From Zanthoxylum bungeanum (Eukaryota > Streptophyta > Magnoliopsida > Sapindales > Rutaceae), in NCBI GenBank assembly GCA_019454045.1, contig SKCR01034808.1, positions 1 through 64,000 of the forward strand: 64,000 bases of DNA, given 5' to 3'. The translations under genes were made by a program, and so were the position numbers. The notes below the pieces were generated by a model. The model was not told the origin of the DNA. It was given only the letters and a program-made list of their open reading frames with translations, and made no database searches. This document shows, in pieces, positions 51,481 through 62,378 of this stretch (positions are counted from its first letter, which is position 1; every line of letters starts with the position of its first letter).

Positions 51481-52868
51481 TTGAGCTCGAGATTTCAGAA
51501 TTCAGTGCACCACTCTCTCTCTTATAATCTTTCTAAAGAGAGAGTTTCTCTCTCTACTTTCTTTTAATTTTTAGTTTTTTAGTTTTTAGTTTTGTAATTA
51601 ATTTTAATTACATTTTGTTAATATAGTAATTTATTTTTACTTTTTACTTTTTACTTTTTACAGTTTTTATTATTTACCATGAGGAGGTAACTCCCCCAGC
51701 TAGGGTGAAAGGTAATTCTTTTACTGTTACTATTTAGATTAATCTCCCTTAAAAATAATATATTCACTATTTAAAATATTGACTTAAAAAGGATACCGCC
51801 AGATTGGTCGGTTGGTAATTCATTTTAATCTGATTTAAACCTGACTAATAAAGGATACCGCCAGATTGGTCGGTTGGTAATTTAATTTTGGTTCCGCCTT
51901 TATGGCTGGTTGGACTTAATTTGACTTAATCAGGTTACCGCCTATATGGCTGGTTGGAAAAAGAATCACAAGTTTATATATTATTTTATGGGAGATATCT
52001 AAATTAGTAGTAGTAAAAGTAATTCCTTTTACCTTAGCATTTTATTTTATTGTAATTTACTTTTCAGTATTTACTTTACCGCATTTTTACTTTATGTCTT
52101 TTATTTTCAAGTTTTTACTAGCCCTAGTTATGTGTTGTAACTAAATTAGTTATCTGGGGTTGTGATGAAATCCAATATCACCGTTTTATAAGGGTTAGAT
52201 TATAGCTTGGGTAATATAAAGATTTATTTATTGAGTCTTAAACTTAATGCTTTTTCATTAACTGGCCATTAATAAAATTGATCTGGTAAATCTAAAATGA
52301 ACTAGACATAGGGATTTTAGGTTTCAGCCTTAGACTCAATAGCCCACGATCTTCCTTGAGGATAGATAACCCTTTAATAGATTTCCTTACAGGATAGGAA
52401 TATACCTGTCGGGCGGGGGTAGCCATAATTGGAACTTAAACTTAATGAATCCAGATAATTTGGTTGACATAGACATATGATTCAATTGGGTTAAACTGGG
52501 TATTTGTGTCTGACCATCGACAGAGGCTTACACATAATTTAGTGTTCCAGGTTAATAAATCAATATATTACCCAACTTTAAGATAACCACTTCATCTTTA
52601 AAATGATATTGGAAGAAATCACAACCCTAGATAGTTTTTAATATTGAATTTTCTTAAAACCTATTTTCGACAATTTTATTTACTTGCTTTTAAATTTAGA
52701 ATCGTCACCATTTCAAATCAATTAATCAACTTGTTAGATATTAGTAATCATTTGACCTCATAAAATTAATAGTTTAGATATTAAGTCCTCGTGGGATCGA
52801 TATTTTTATACTACTTGAACGATACGTGCGCTTGCGTTATACGTGTGTGTTTACGCCGGTCAAGTTTT

Positions 52869-52886
52869 TGGCGCCGTTGCCGGGGA
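52869..52886 (+). other. Primer-binding site, tRNA-Asp type
   Basis: TGGCGCCGTTGCCGGGGA, six bases downstream of the 5' LTR, complementary to the 3' end expected of tRNA-Asp. Confidence 0.88.
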
Positions 52887-52969
52887 CTTATTTATCTTTT
52901 ACTATTAGTTTAGGGGTTAGATACGTTACTTGTATCTAATTTCTTTTTACTTATTGTTGTTGTTTTCTT

Positions 52970-54028
52970 GTGTTTCAGGTTCTCAGAAACTTCATGAGAC
53001 GAACCAGAAGCTTTGAACTCCGACCGCTTGACCCAGAAATTGAAAGAACCATCAGACAGTTGAGAAAGGAAAGGCGAGAAGGCCAAGAAGCTTTAGTCAA
53101 CATGGAACCTGAACCTTTGAACGTTGCACCACCAATTCCCATTCGAGACAGAACCATTCCGGTGGTTGACAGACTCATTTCCTGTATTGTACTTCCTCCC
53201 TTACCAGCAAATGCGTGTGACATCAAAACATGCATTCAGATGATTCAGCACTCAGTTCAGTTTGGGGGGAATGCAACTGAAGATCCTAATGCCCACATCA
53301 GCAACTTCCTGGAAGTTTGCGGCACTTTTAACTACAACAGAGCATCAGAAGAAGCAATGAGACTGCGAGTTTTTCCATATTCCCTGAAGGACAGAGCTAA
53401 AGCTTGGCTACATTCACTACCAGCAGGTTCTATCACAACTTGGAACACTTTAGCCACCAAATTTCTTGCAAAGTACTTTCCACCAGCCAGAACCGAAAAA
53501 TTGAGGAATGACATCACATCCTTTGTACAACAAGATTCAGAATCCCTCTGCGAAGCTTGGGAAAGGTACAAAGATTTACTCCGGAAATGTCCTCACCATG
53601 AGATTCCAAAGTGGCTACAAGTTCAGACCTTCTATAATGGACTTTCTGGAATAATGAGAACCACAATCGATGCTGCTGCTGGAGGAGCCTTGATGGCAAA
53701 AGGAGAAGATCAAGCCTGGGACCTAATCGAAGAAATGGCCAACAACAATTCCTTGTGGCCAACAGAAAGGAGCATGATCCAAAGAATTGCAGGAATTTAT
53801 GAAGTTGGAGCAAACACAGCAGTGAATACCAGGCTGGATCAGATATGCAAATGTCTAGAAACACTTAGCACGCAAGTTGTGAACATCACTGGATCCACAA
53901 GTTCACCATATGGAGGAGCACCAGAGTCAAACCAACTTGAAGAAACGGTGAATTATGTCAACAATTTCAACAGAGGGGAACAATCCATATTCCAACACCT
54001 ACAACCCAGGGTGGAGGAATCATCCTAA
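52970..54028 (+). pseudogene. Athila-like Gag (element B)
   Basis: Open for 352 codons. The first good Met candidates are at 52994 and 53102. The latter (MEPEPLNVAPP) is shared with element A. The core contains AHISNFLEVCGTFNYNRASE and LATKFLAKYFPPARTEKLRN. Near 53960-54000 the frame shifts: the continuation NNPYSNTYNPGWRNHPNLSW is in another frame, so Gag is broken. An acceptor-like TTTTCTTGTGTTTCAG precedes the frame. Confidence 0.87.
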
Positions 54029-54111
54029 TTTATCATGGAGCAACAATTCAGGCCAACAGCAGAACTATCCACCTGAATTCCAGCAACAGAACAAAGGCCA
54101 GGAGCAGGCAA

Positions 54112-54511
54112 ATGAATCAAGGAATAACAGAAGTGTTGACCTACTTGAAAAAGATGGAAGCAAAACACGACTCTCAAAGCAAAACAAGATATGATACTAT
54201 ATTTCAAAGCCATTCAGCCTCTATCAAAGCACTGGAGAATCAAATCGGACAACTGGCAAATGCTCAGAGTTACAGACCGCCAGGTACCCTTCCTAGCAAC
54301 ACAGAGCCAAATCCAAGAAACATGGGGAAGGAGCAATGTCATGCCATCATGTTAAAAAGCGGTACTGAAATCAACAAAGATGTTGGAGTCAAAACAGCTG
54401 TTGAGGAAGTTCCAAAAGAAACAAAGCAACAGATGAAGGAAAAAAGAAGCAAAGAAAAAAGAACAGATCACTCCACCTCCACCTTTTCCTCAACGTCTTC
54501 AGAAGAACAAA
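54112..54511 (+). pseudogene. Gag C-terminal region (element B), frameshifted
   Basis: Carries ALENQIGQLANAQSYRPPGT and CHAIMLKSGTE, the usual Athila segment between Gag and protease, in a different frame from both neighbours. Confidence 0.75.
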
Positions 54512-55087
54512 TTGGACAAGCAGTTTTCTCGGTTCCTGGAGATCTTCAAAAAGCTGCATATCAACATTCCATTTGCAGAAGCGTTGGAACAAATGCCCAC
54601 CTATGCCAAATTCATGAAAGATATTCTTTCACGAAAACGGAGATTGGGAGATTACGAGACAGTAGCATTAACAGAAGAATGCAGTGCCATCATTCAGAGG
54701 AAACTTCCCCCGAAGTTGAAAGATCCTGGCAGTTTCACTGTTCCTTGCGTCATAGGAGAACATAACTTTGGTAAGGCTTTGTGTGATTTAGGTGCTAGTG
54801 TTAACTTGATGCCTTTTTCTATTTTCAGGAAATTACAGATTGGAGAAACAATGCCAACTTCAGTCTCACTGCAACTTGCTGATAGAACGCTCGTATTTCC
54901 GAGAGGCGTAGTTGAGGATGTGCTGGTCAAGGTTGACAAATTCATTTTCCCAGCAGATTTTATTGTCCTTGATATGGAGGAAGACGCAGACGTGCCAATC
55001 ATCATTGGGAGACCATTCTTGGCTACAGGTCGAACCATTATTGATGTACAAAAAGGAGAATTAACCATGAGGGTACAGGACCAATAA
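54512..55087 (+). pseudogene. Athila-like aspartic protease (element B)
   Basis: A 191-codon frame with an upstream helical segment (INIPFAEALEQMPTYAKFMK), active-site DLGAS at residues 92-96, and DVPIIIGRPFLATGRTIIDV. Retropepsin fold, processing the polyprotein. The domain itself is intact, but it is out of frame with Gag, so production is doubtful. Confidence 0.87.
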
Positions 55088-55326
55088 GTAACATTCAATG
55101 TTTTCAAGGCCATGAATTTCCCAGATGATGAAAAGAAAGAGGAATGTTTCAAACTCGATGTGATACACAGTACCATTCAGAACTCTGATGAAAGACAAAG
55201 TTCTACTGACAAACTTAAAACATGTCAATTGCCTGTGGAGCCTAAAGATAAAGCGTCTTTTGTACTGAAGGAGCCAATTCTTGCATTACAAGCAACAGAA
55301 GAGAAAAAGTTCCACCACTCAACGAA

Positions 55327-55659
55327 TTGGAGGAATTTCACAATCAGCCTTTTGAGGATGCCAAATTGTACAAAGAAAAGGGCAAGAAAAGACATGATGA
55401 AAAGTTAGTGCGCATACAACTGGAACCAGGGCAGAAGGTACTGTTAAACAAATCAAGGGTGAAATTCTTCCCATGGAAGCCAAAATCACGGTGGTCAGGT
55501 CCATTTGTGATCACCAAAGTTTTACCAAATAGAGCCGTTGAGATACATGATCCTGATGCTAACAAAACTTTCAAGGTTAAAAACAAGCGTGTCAAGCACT
55601 ACTGGGGAGAATCATTTGAGCGACAAAAAGAAAGTGTTACACTTTCAGATCCAGCTTAA
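55327..55659 (+). pseudogene. Integrase C-terminal remnant (element B)
   Basis: Contains EDAKLYKEKGKKRHDEKLVR, EPGQKVLLNKSRVKF and KSRWSGPFVITKVLPNRAVE, the GPF/Y module that follows the integrase catalytic core. The zinc-binding and DD(E) core parts, RT and RNase H are missing. It is joined to the protease tail by a deletion shared with element A. Confidence 0.85.
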
Positions 55660-55797
55660 CGTTCGAGAAGCCAAGTCTGGCTGACGACTTTAAACTTAGC
55701 GCTCGCAGGGAGGCAACCCATGCAATTTGTGTATATATTGTGATTTGGTGTGTTTTATTTTTGTGTGTTTAATTTTTGCAGGATTAGTCATTTCAAG

Positions 55798-56262
55798 ATG
55801 GAAGAAGCTCTCGCAAATCTTCGCAAGCAATTTCCGTCTCTCCCTCAAAAATCTCTGATGAAAGTCTACAAAGCTCGCTTGGAACGGATGAGGTTATTGA
55901 CAATCCAAGGTATTCCTAATGATATTCGTTGGGTAATTGAAGCACGAGTCCGATTGGCAGGTGAGTCTTCTGACTCTTTTATTTCACATCTGTCTGGTTT
56001 GGAAGAAGCACCTATGCAAAGAAACGTAGAGCTAAACAATGGGTGTTTGTTTCAAATGTGCACGATTTATTGCAACACTCGTTGTCGTTCTTTAGGAATG
56101 GTGTCTGATAATCGCGAAGACAAAATTAAATTCATTAGGGATGGCTTGAGTAAGGAGTCTTTAGATGAAATATCTTCAACTCTTGAGACGCATCCCAGTG
56201 GATATGTTCACATAGCCATTCGTAAATTACATACACAATTCCAAAAGAAAGACAACTGTTAA
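55798..56262 (+). CDS. Unrecognised 155-aa ORF in the env-like position of element B
   Basis: Starts ATG at 55798 (MEEALANLRKQFPSLPQKSL) and ends TAA at 56260-56262. Hydrophilic, mostly helical-looking, with no signal peptide, membrane segment or known motif. The start is preceded by a TTTTTGCAG acceptor-like sequence at about 55773-55781, which would allow expression from a spliced subgenomic RNA as in other Athila elements. The frame is fully open although gag is broken, so it may have been retained. I do not recognise a homologue. It could be a capsid-like, envelope-like or captured fragment. Confidence 0.5.
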   Translation: MEEALANLRKQFPSLPQKSLMKVYKARLERMRLLTIQGIPNDIRWVIEARVRLAGESSDSFISHLSGLEEAPMQRNVELNNGCLFQMCTIYCNTRCRSLGMVSDNREDKIKFIRDGLSKESLDEISSTLETHPSGYVHIAIRKLHTQFQKKDNC

Positions 56263-56603
56263 GTCTCGGGAATCTGACTCAAAAAGACCCTGTTTGCCAA
56301 TTTATAAGAAAATTGGATGGGAAGCTTGTCCCTGACGCATAGACGTCAATCAAGCCGTTACTTTTCTTGTAAATATTATATCTCTTTGTCTTTTCTTAAT
56401 AATTGTGATTTGTTTTGTTGTTTTCTTTTATTTTCTCCGACAGGATCCAGATCTTTTGACTATCACGATCTATTACTATTTCGCTACTAATCGTCCTCTG
56501 GAAGATACTTGTGCTATTTTTACTCACCTTTTCAGGTACTATAAATTCAGCCCGTCATTGCACTTTTGAAGGCATCCCGAGTTGAGAAAGAAATACATAA
56601 AAA

Positions 56604-57256
56604 ATGGAAGCCACTTCAAGAAGACGAGTTGAAAACATCTGTGTGTTTTGCGGTAGTAGTGTTGGTACTAAACCACAATACGTAGAAGCAGCACAGAATT
56701 GGGTCGAGTCTTAGCTGCAAGGAATATGCACTTAATATATGGCGGAGGCAATCTCGGACTTATGGGGATCGTTTCAAAGGCTGTACAGGAAGGAGGCAGT
56801 CATGTTTTGGGAATCATCCCAAAACCCTTGGCAGAGGCAAATCTTATTGGATCATCAAACGGAGAGGAACTGATCGTGCCAGGTATGTCTGAACGACTGG
56901 TAGAAATGATTAACCGTGCTGATGCTTTTATCGCTTTGCCAGGTGGCTTGGGTACTTTGGAGGAAATTTTTATTGTATTATCTTGGGCGAACCTGAACAT
57001 ACACCAGAAACCACTTGGACTGTTTAATGTTGATGGATTTTATGATTTTCTTTGTGTGTTTCTTGATGATGCTCGGAGAAATGGGTTCGTGTCAAAACCT
57101 TTGAAAGAACTCCTCTTCACTGCCAGAACTGCTCCGGATCTAATAGACCAACTCATAGCCTATGAACCACAAGTTGACCCTATCCTTTCAAAGATAAATT
57201 GGTCCGAGGACGATCGTGGTAAGAGGCGTCGAATTAATCTGGATCTTAACCTTTAA
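56604..57256 (+). pseudogene. Captured cytokinin-activating LOG gene (intronless, one frameshift)
   Basis: LOG enzymes release free cytokinin bases from cytokinin riboside 5'-monophosphates in the cytosol. The copy starts ATG at 56604 (MEATSRRRVENICVFCGSSV), keeping the FCGSS motif. About 30 codons on, a single-base deletion near 56697 shifts the frame; the remainder is open from 56699 to TAA at 57254-57256. It includes YGGGNLGLMG, the catalytic PGGLGTLEE (56939-56965), KPLGLFNVDGFYDF and SKINW. Plant LOG genes have several introns and this has none, so it was captured as cDNA. In the MSERLVEM segment the usual RK pair is RL. The C-terminus ends KRRRINLDLNL, with a basic patch and an EAR-like LDLNL not expected in LOG. 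An internal start after the frameshift cannot be excluded but would lose FCGSS. Confidence 0.85.
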
Positions 57257-57316
57257 TTTCCTGTAGATTTTCAGCTAACCAGGTACGACCTTCTTAACTC
57301 TCCTTTTACTGTTTAA

Positions 57317-57357
57317 GACATTGGGGACAATGTCTCATTTAGGTTTGGGGGAGGGAA
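57317..57357 (+). other. Hairpin and internal polypurine-like tract
   Basis: GACATTG-GGGA-CAATGTC forms a 7-bp stem with a 4-base loop (57317-57334), followed by AGGTTTGGGGGAGGGAA (57341-57357). It resembles the true tract before the 3' LTR and the 3' noncoding region of Athila elements. It may be a second priming or termination signal. Confidence 0.55.
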
Positions 57358-57804
57358 TTAGTTGATTAGTACCTTGTTTTTTTTAGTTATGTGTTGTTTT
57401 ATTTTTAGTCCAAAATTTTTCGAAAAATACAAAAAATTGAAAAATTTTAAAAAAATTACAAAAATATTTTTGTGTTTTTGTGTTTTTATTTTTACTAAAA
57501 AAGTGAAATTGGTAAGAGATAGCTGAGTAAGGAGTTTCCATCCTGAGACGTATCTCAAGCCTATTTTCGAAACAAGTTAATTTTTGTTTATTTCATTTTG
57601 AATTATTTAATTTGTGAATTCTCCTTAAAACGGACTAAAATGGATCTTCATATGCTCAGTTGACAGGTATTATCAACATATATAGTAACATACGGACATG
57701 AGCTAAAATTGAAAAGTTTGTAATATTCAGTGCTCTAGTTTAATTGGAGGAAACATCTCAAAAAGCAGTGGAGTAAAAAAAAAAATTCTGATTTACAAAA
57801 ATAA

Positions 57805-58035
57805 AGTATCTAAGATCCGGGTTATTAAGTCTGTAAGGGTGTTTTAACACCTAGTGCCCTAAAACCAACTGGTTTGGGAGTCACTGGCCCAAAGCTCGTT
57901 ACATGGATCAAAGATGCTGCAAAAAATATATATATCTGAAGTCTGAGTAATTAAGTCCGTAGGGGTGTCTTAACACCTGGTGCCCTAAAGCCAACTGGTT
58001 TGGGAGTCACCGACCCAACACTCCTTACATAGATG
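57805..58035. repeat. Two-copy tandem repeat of about 125 bp
   Basis: The block AACTGGTTTGGGAGTCAC with flanking TAACACCTAGTGCCCTAAA occurs twice about 125 bp apart, with moderate divergence. Confidence 0.8.
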
Positions 58036-58585
58036 GAAGATATTGTATATAAATAAAAAATAGAAAAGTGAAAAAAATCAAAGAAAAAATCAGAAAATGA
58101 GAATAATATTCCATTGCTGCAAAAAGGTGTGAAATCTGATAGAACTTTAGGACAAAAATATTACTCTCTTATCAACTGCACTTATGACTGTTGTGGGCAA
58201 AAATGAGTTGATTAATATTTGTGGCTGTGTATATGAAGAATGGTAAAAATAATCGGAGAATTTACTTATTCAGTAATTTAAAATAAAACAAAACAACTAG
58301 TAACTTGGAGTAGAAGTTTCACTTGATTAGTCACTAACTTCTCTTTTCTCTTGTCTTTTTGCTTTTGTGTGCATTAGTTTTAACTAATTTTTTACTTTTG
58401 TAAAAACGTTTGTGGGTATCGTTGCTGTAAGCCCTCACGAGACTACAACTCGTCCACTAGGGACACCTAGGGGTTTAAAGGCTTGTTGCATATGCTAAAT
58501 GCAACCGTGATCCCTACGAAAGTGGCTTAGTTAATTTATTTATGTTATTTTACCTATGTTTTGCTCGAGGACTAGCAAAATGTTA

Positions 58586-58597
58586 GGTTTGGGGGTG
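58586..58597 (+). other. Polypurine tract of element B
   Basis: GGTTTGGGGGTG directly precedes the 3' LTR start TGATGAG. Confidence 0.8.
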
Positions 58598-60754
58598 TGA
58601 TGAGTGGTATTTATATCACTATTTCTCACTCATTTAACCTAATATTTTGTATAGTTTCTTGAGTTTTGTGAACGTTTTGATATGTTTTGTGTTATTTTGT
58701 AGATAAATAAAGTTTGGAAAGCATTGGAGGCAATTTGGGGCAAAAACGGACAAAAATGCGTCAACAGGGATATTTTGGTCTTTAGCGCGTCGCGACGCCC
58801 AGACTTCTGCGTCGCGACGTCTAAAATGCACCGAACAGTGCTAACGTGCGCCGGGTCCACAAATCAGAATCTGAGAAAAGTTTGACTTTGCTAAAATGCG
58901 CTGTGCCACGTGTCACCATCACAGTCGATCTGCTAACATGCGCCGTGCCACGTGTCAGCATCCTACGGTGCCGACAATCATCATCGCCACGTCGTCGCCA
59001 CATCACCGCCATGTCATCAGCCACGTCAGCAAGTCAACAAGTCAAATTGTCACGTGTCGTGCCACATCATCATCAGCCAATCAGGAAGCGACACGTGTCG
59101 CAATTCTATGCGGCCGACAGTCTCTTTCCCACGTGTCGCCACGTCACCGCCACGTCAGCATCAATTATTGGATATCATATCCTTATCTGACACGTGGCGG
59201 ATAAGAATCTCAGCGACCAATCAGAAGCCGCCACGTGTCACAATAATTGAAGCCCAACTACCGCTTCACATGTCACCTTATCATCTTATCCAGAATCTTC
59301 AAACCAGCGAACCAGAGCGTGCCACGTCGACAAATCCGGCGTCGCGACGCTGGATCCTACCGAGGCCTATAAAGAGCTCGAGATTTCAGAATTCAGTGCA
59401 CCACTCTCTCTCTTATAATCTTTCTAAAGAGAGAGTTTCTCTCTCTACTTTCTTTTAATTTTTAGTTTTTTAGTTTTTAGTTTTGTAATTAATTTTAATT
59501 ACATTTTGTTATATAGTAATTTAATTTTTACTTTTTACTTTTTACTTTTTACAGTTTTTATTATTTACCATGAGGAGGTAACTCCCCCAGCTAGGGTGAA
59601 AGGTAATTCATTTACTGTTACTATTTAGATTAATCTCCCTTAAAAATAATATATTCACTATTTAAAATATTGACTTAAAAAGGATACCGCCAGATTGGTT
59701 GGTTGGTAATTCATTTTAATCTGATTTAAACCTGACTAATAAAGGATACCGCCAGATTGGTCGGTTGGTAATTTAATTTTGGTTCCGCCTTTATGGCTGG
59801 TTGGACTTAATTTGACTTAATAAGGTTACCGCCTATATGGCTGGTTGAAAAAGAATCACAAGTTTATATATTATTTTATGGGAGATATCTAAATTAGTAG
59901 TAGTAAAAGTAATTCCTTTTACCTTAGCATTTTATTTTATTGTAATTTACTTTTCAGTATTTACTTTACCGCATTTTTACTTTATGTCTTTTATTTTCAA
60001 GTTTTTACTAGCCCTACTTATGTGTTGTAACTAAATTAGTTATCTGGGGTTGTGATGATGAAATCCAATATCACCGTTTTATAAGGGTTAGATTATAGTT
60101 TGGGTAATATAAAGATTTATTATTGAGTCTTAAACTTAATGCTTTTTCATTAACTGGCCATTAATAAAATTGATCTGGTAAATCTAAAATGAACTAGACA
60201 TAGGGATTTTAGGTTTCAGCCTTAGACTCAATAGCCCACGATCTTCCTTGAGGATATATAACCCTTTAATAGATTTCCTTACAAGATAGGAATATACCTG
60301 TCGGGCGGGGGTAGCCATAATTAGAACTTAAACTTAATGAATCCAGATAATTTGGTTGACATAGACATATGATTCAATTGGGTTAAACTGGGTATTTGTG
60401 TCTGACCATCGACAGAGGCTTACACATAATTTAGTGTTCCAGGTTAATAAATCAATATATTACCCAACTTTAAGATAACCACTTCATCTTTAAAATGATA
60501 TTGGAGGAAATCACAACCCTAGATAGTTTTTAATATTGAATTTTCTTAAAACCTATTTTCGACAATTTTATTTACTTGCTTTTAAATTTAGAATCGTCAC
60601 CATTTCAAATCAATCAATCAACTTGTTAGATATTAGTAATCATTTGACCTCATAAAATTAATAGTTTAGATATTAAGTCCTCGTGGGATCGATATTTTTA
60701 TACTACTTGAACGATACGTGCGCTTGCGTTATACGTGTGTGTTTACGCCGGTCA
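58598..60754 (+). repeat. 3' LTR of element B
   Basis: TG...CA bounded, 2157 bp, with the same seven G-boxes (about 58907-59242) and TATA box (59368-59373) as the 5' LTR, and shorter by about 50 bp. Confidence 0.92.
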
Positions 60755-60759
60755 TGTAT

Positions 60760-62378
60760 CTTCTCCAGAAGATGAAGCACTTGGTTCTAGGGCTTACTAC
60801 CAATGATCGAGGTGACTGGCAAAAATATTATTTATTTGTAAAAGGATGTTCAATGTTCGGGTCAGCTGGATCTGGTCGAATCCCCAAATTTTGGAACACG
60901 TCGAGTGAGTGTTTTACTTAGCCATTCATTTTTGTAATTTGTGTTTGATTTGCACTTATGTCTTTTTTTTGTAGGTTTTCGGCGTAACAGAACTTTTGAC
61001 ATGACCAACAATGTTGTTTCAAATATAAAATTAATCTTAAGCTTGCCCGCTCCTCAGAGGAACTAGAGATTCATTCTGGAAGAGCGTCGATTGAGACAAA
61101 CACCATGTGGAGATGAGTCTTGGATACTAAAGGTACTTCATTGGCCCTTCGTGAGCTTATTTTGGGCGTAGTGGTGGGCACTTGGTCGTGTCGATTTTTA
61201 TATTGACGACTTTTATTTTTAAAACCATTGACCTTCGAAGAAATCTTATGCGCAATAGAAGTAATGCGGGTCATATGAAACTTTATTCCATAGAGGTAAT
61301 TATGGCCAAGAGAAGAAATAAAAATGTTAAGAGGAATGAGATTGAGGTGGATCATGAACCCCACAAGTCGAAAGGAGTGGTTTCGTCTGGAACTTCTGTC
61401 GAAGCATCAAAGTTATCGACTGAGGTTGCTTTTCCATCAAAAAAGTGAAAGGTCGTAACTGATTTGGAAGAGGATTTGGAGAACGTCATTATCAAGATTC
61501 CTCATGGGACGACATCCATGTCTGATCCGTCCAGTATTACTAAGTTTGTTAAAGGGCTCTTGCTCGAAGAAGATGAAAATCGATTGACTGATCTCGACCC
61601 TCTGGAAGCAGTCAAAAGATTTGTGGCCCTTGCTTATTAGGTTAATATCTCCTATATCTTTTGCTTTTTTGAGTTTGTCGACTGGCTAATGTGTTTGTGT
61701 TTACAGGCTTTAGAATGCAACCTTTTCTAGGAAGATTACGTCAATTCGAGCCAAAGACGGACGTGGGATTTGGATAAATCCAACACAACAATGAGGAAAG
61801 AGAATGATGAATTGAAGGCGATGCTTGAAGCTTCTGAGAAAAGAGCAAAAAAGACTGATATTGAGATTATGGCTACCCAAACGACTCTGAAGGCGGAGAG
61901 AGAGACACTGAATGCCCAGATTGAAGCCTACAAGGAGGGGATGGAGAGTTTAAAGGGGGAAAAGAATTATCTGGTTGACCAACTGGAAGTGGTTGCCTAT
62001 GAGGCAATGGTGAATGAGAGAAGCAATCTTATGAGGCAGTATCTTGATGGGGAGCATGTCGCCTGGACTCTCATGAAGTGGATCAAGATGCAAGAGAAGA
62101 TGAAACTTAGGATTTCCTCGTCGACTGAGGGGGAGGATAGAGAAGAAGATGCCTCTAAAAGAGGCGAAAAGGTCGATGCCTCTGAAAGAAATGTAGCCGA
62201 GGGTGAGGCCACTGAGATTGAGGAGAGTTCTAGTCGATTGGGAGAAGAGATTCTAATTCCATTGGTGGATCCAATCGCTGAGACACCGCATGCTCCGGTT
62301 TATGATGATATCAACAATGCTTCTATTGGTGATGTTCTTGTCGCTGATGTTCCAACTGATTTAGATCTTGTAGACTGA
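60760..62378 (+). pseudogene. Transposon-type ORF, C-terminal half (interrupted)
   Basis: Continues the 50020-50655 frame directly (CTTCTCCAGAAGATG after the TSD), giving LLQKMKHLVLGLTTNDRGDW and GCSMFGSAGSGRIPKFWNTS. A donor TCGA-GTGAGTG near 60905 and an acceptor TTTTTTTGTAG near 60974 fit a short intron, so the ORF had introns. The C-terminal part (61770-62378) is a coiled-coil-rich, acidic 202-codon frame (MRKENDELKAMLEASEKRAK; EGEDREEDASKRGEKVDASE) ending DVPTDLDLVD. Stops and frame changes between the parts show decay. Confidence 0.55.

Larger units (their letters stand above)
50656..52862 (+). repeat. 5' LTR of element B
   Basis: TG...CA bounded. U3 carries the G-box cluster and GCGTCGCGACGC-type palindromes. 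A TATA box is near 51475, and R/U5 follows with CCGCCAGATTGGTCGGTTGG repeats. Confidence 0.92.
50656..60754 (+). mobile_element. Athila-like LTR retrotransposon B carrying a captured LOG gene
   Basis: Starts TGATGAGTGG and ends GCCGGTCA, with TSD TGTAT at 50651-50655 and 60755-60759. LTRs are 50656-52862 (2207 bp) and 58598-60754 (2157 bp), highly similar. The main difference is an extra stretch of about 50 bp around 51050-51115 in the left LTR. Order inside: tRNA-Asp primer site, gag, protease, integrase C-terminus, unknown ORF, LOG copy, hairpin and tract, tandem repeat, polypurine tract. Reverse transcriptase and RNase H are missing. It probably moved using another element's enzymes. LTR similarity and intact TSD suggest a comparatively recent insertion. 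Confidence 0.93.

Noticed and set aside
50939..51484. Overlapping long open frames in the element B LTR (also 58846-59458)
   Set aside because: They follow from the repeated CCACGTGTC and GCGTCGCGACG motifs in a stop-poor GC-rich block and differ between frames; no start context or domain.
56604..57256. LOG copy as an ordinary host gene flanked by retrotransposons
   Set aside because: It is inside the LTR pair with a common TSD, upstream of the polypurine tract, and has no introns.
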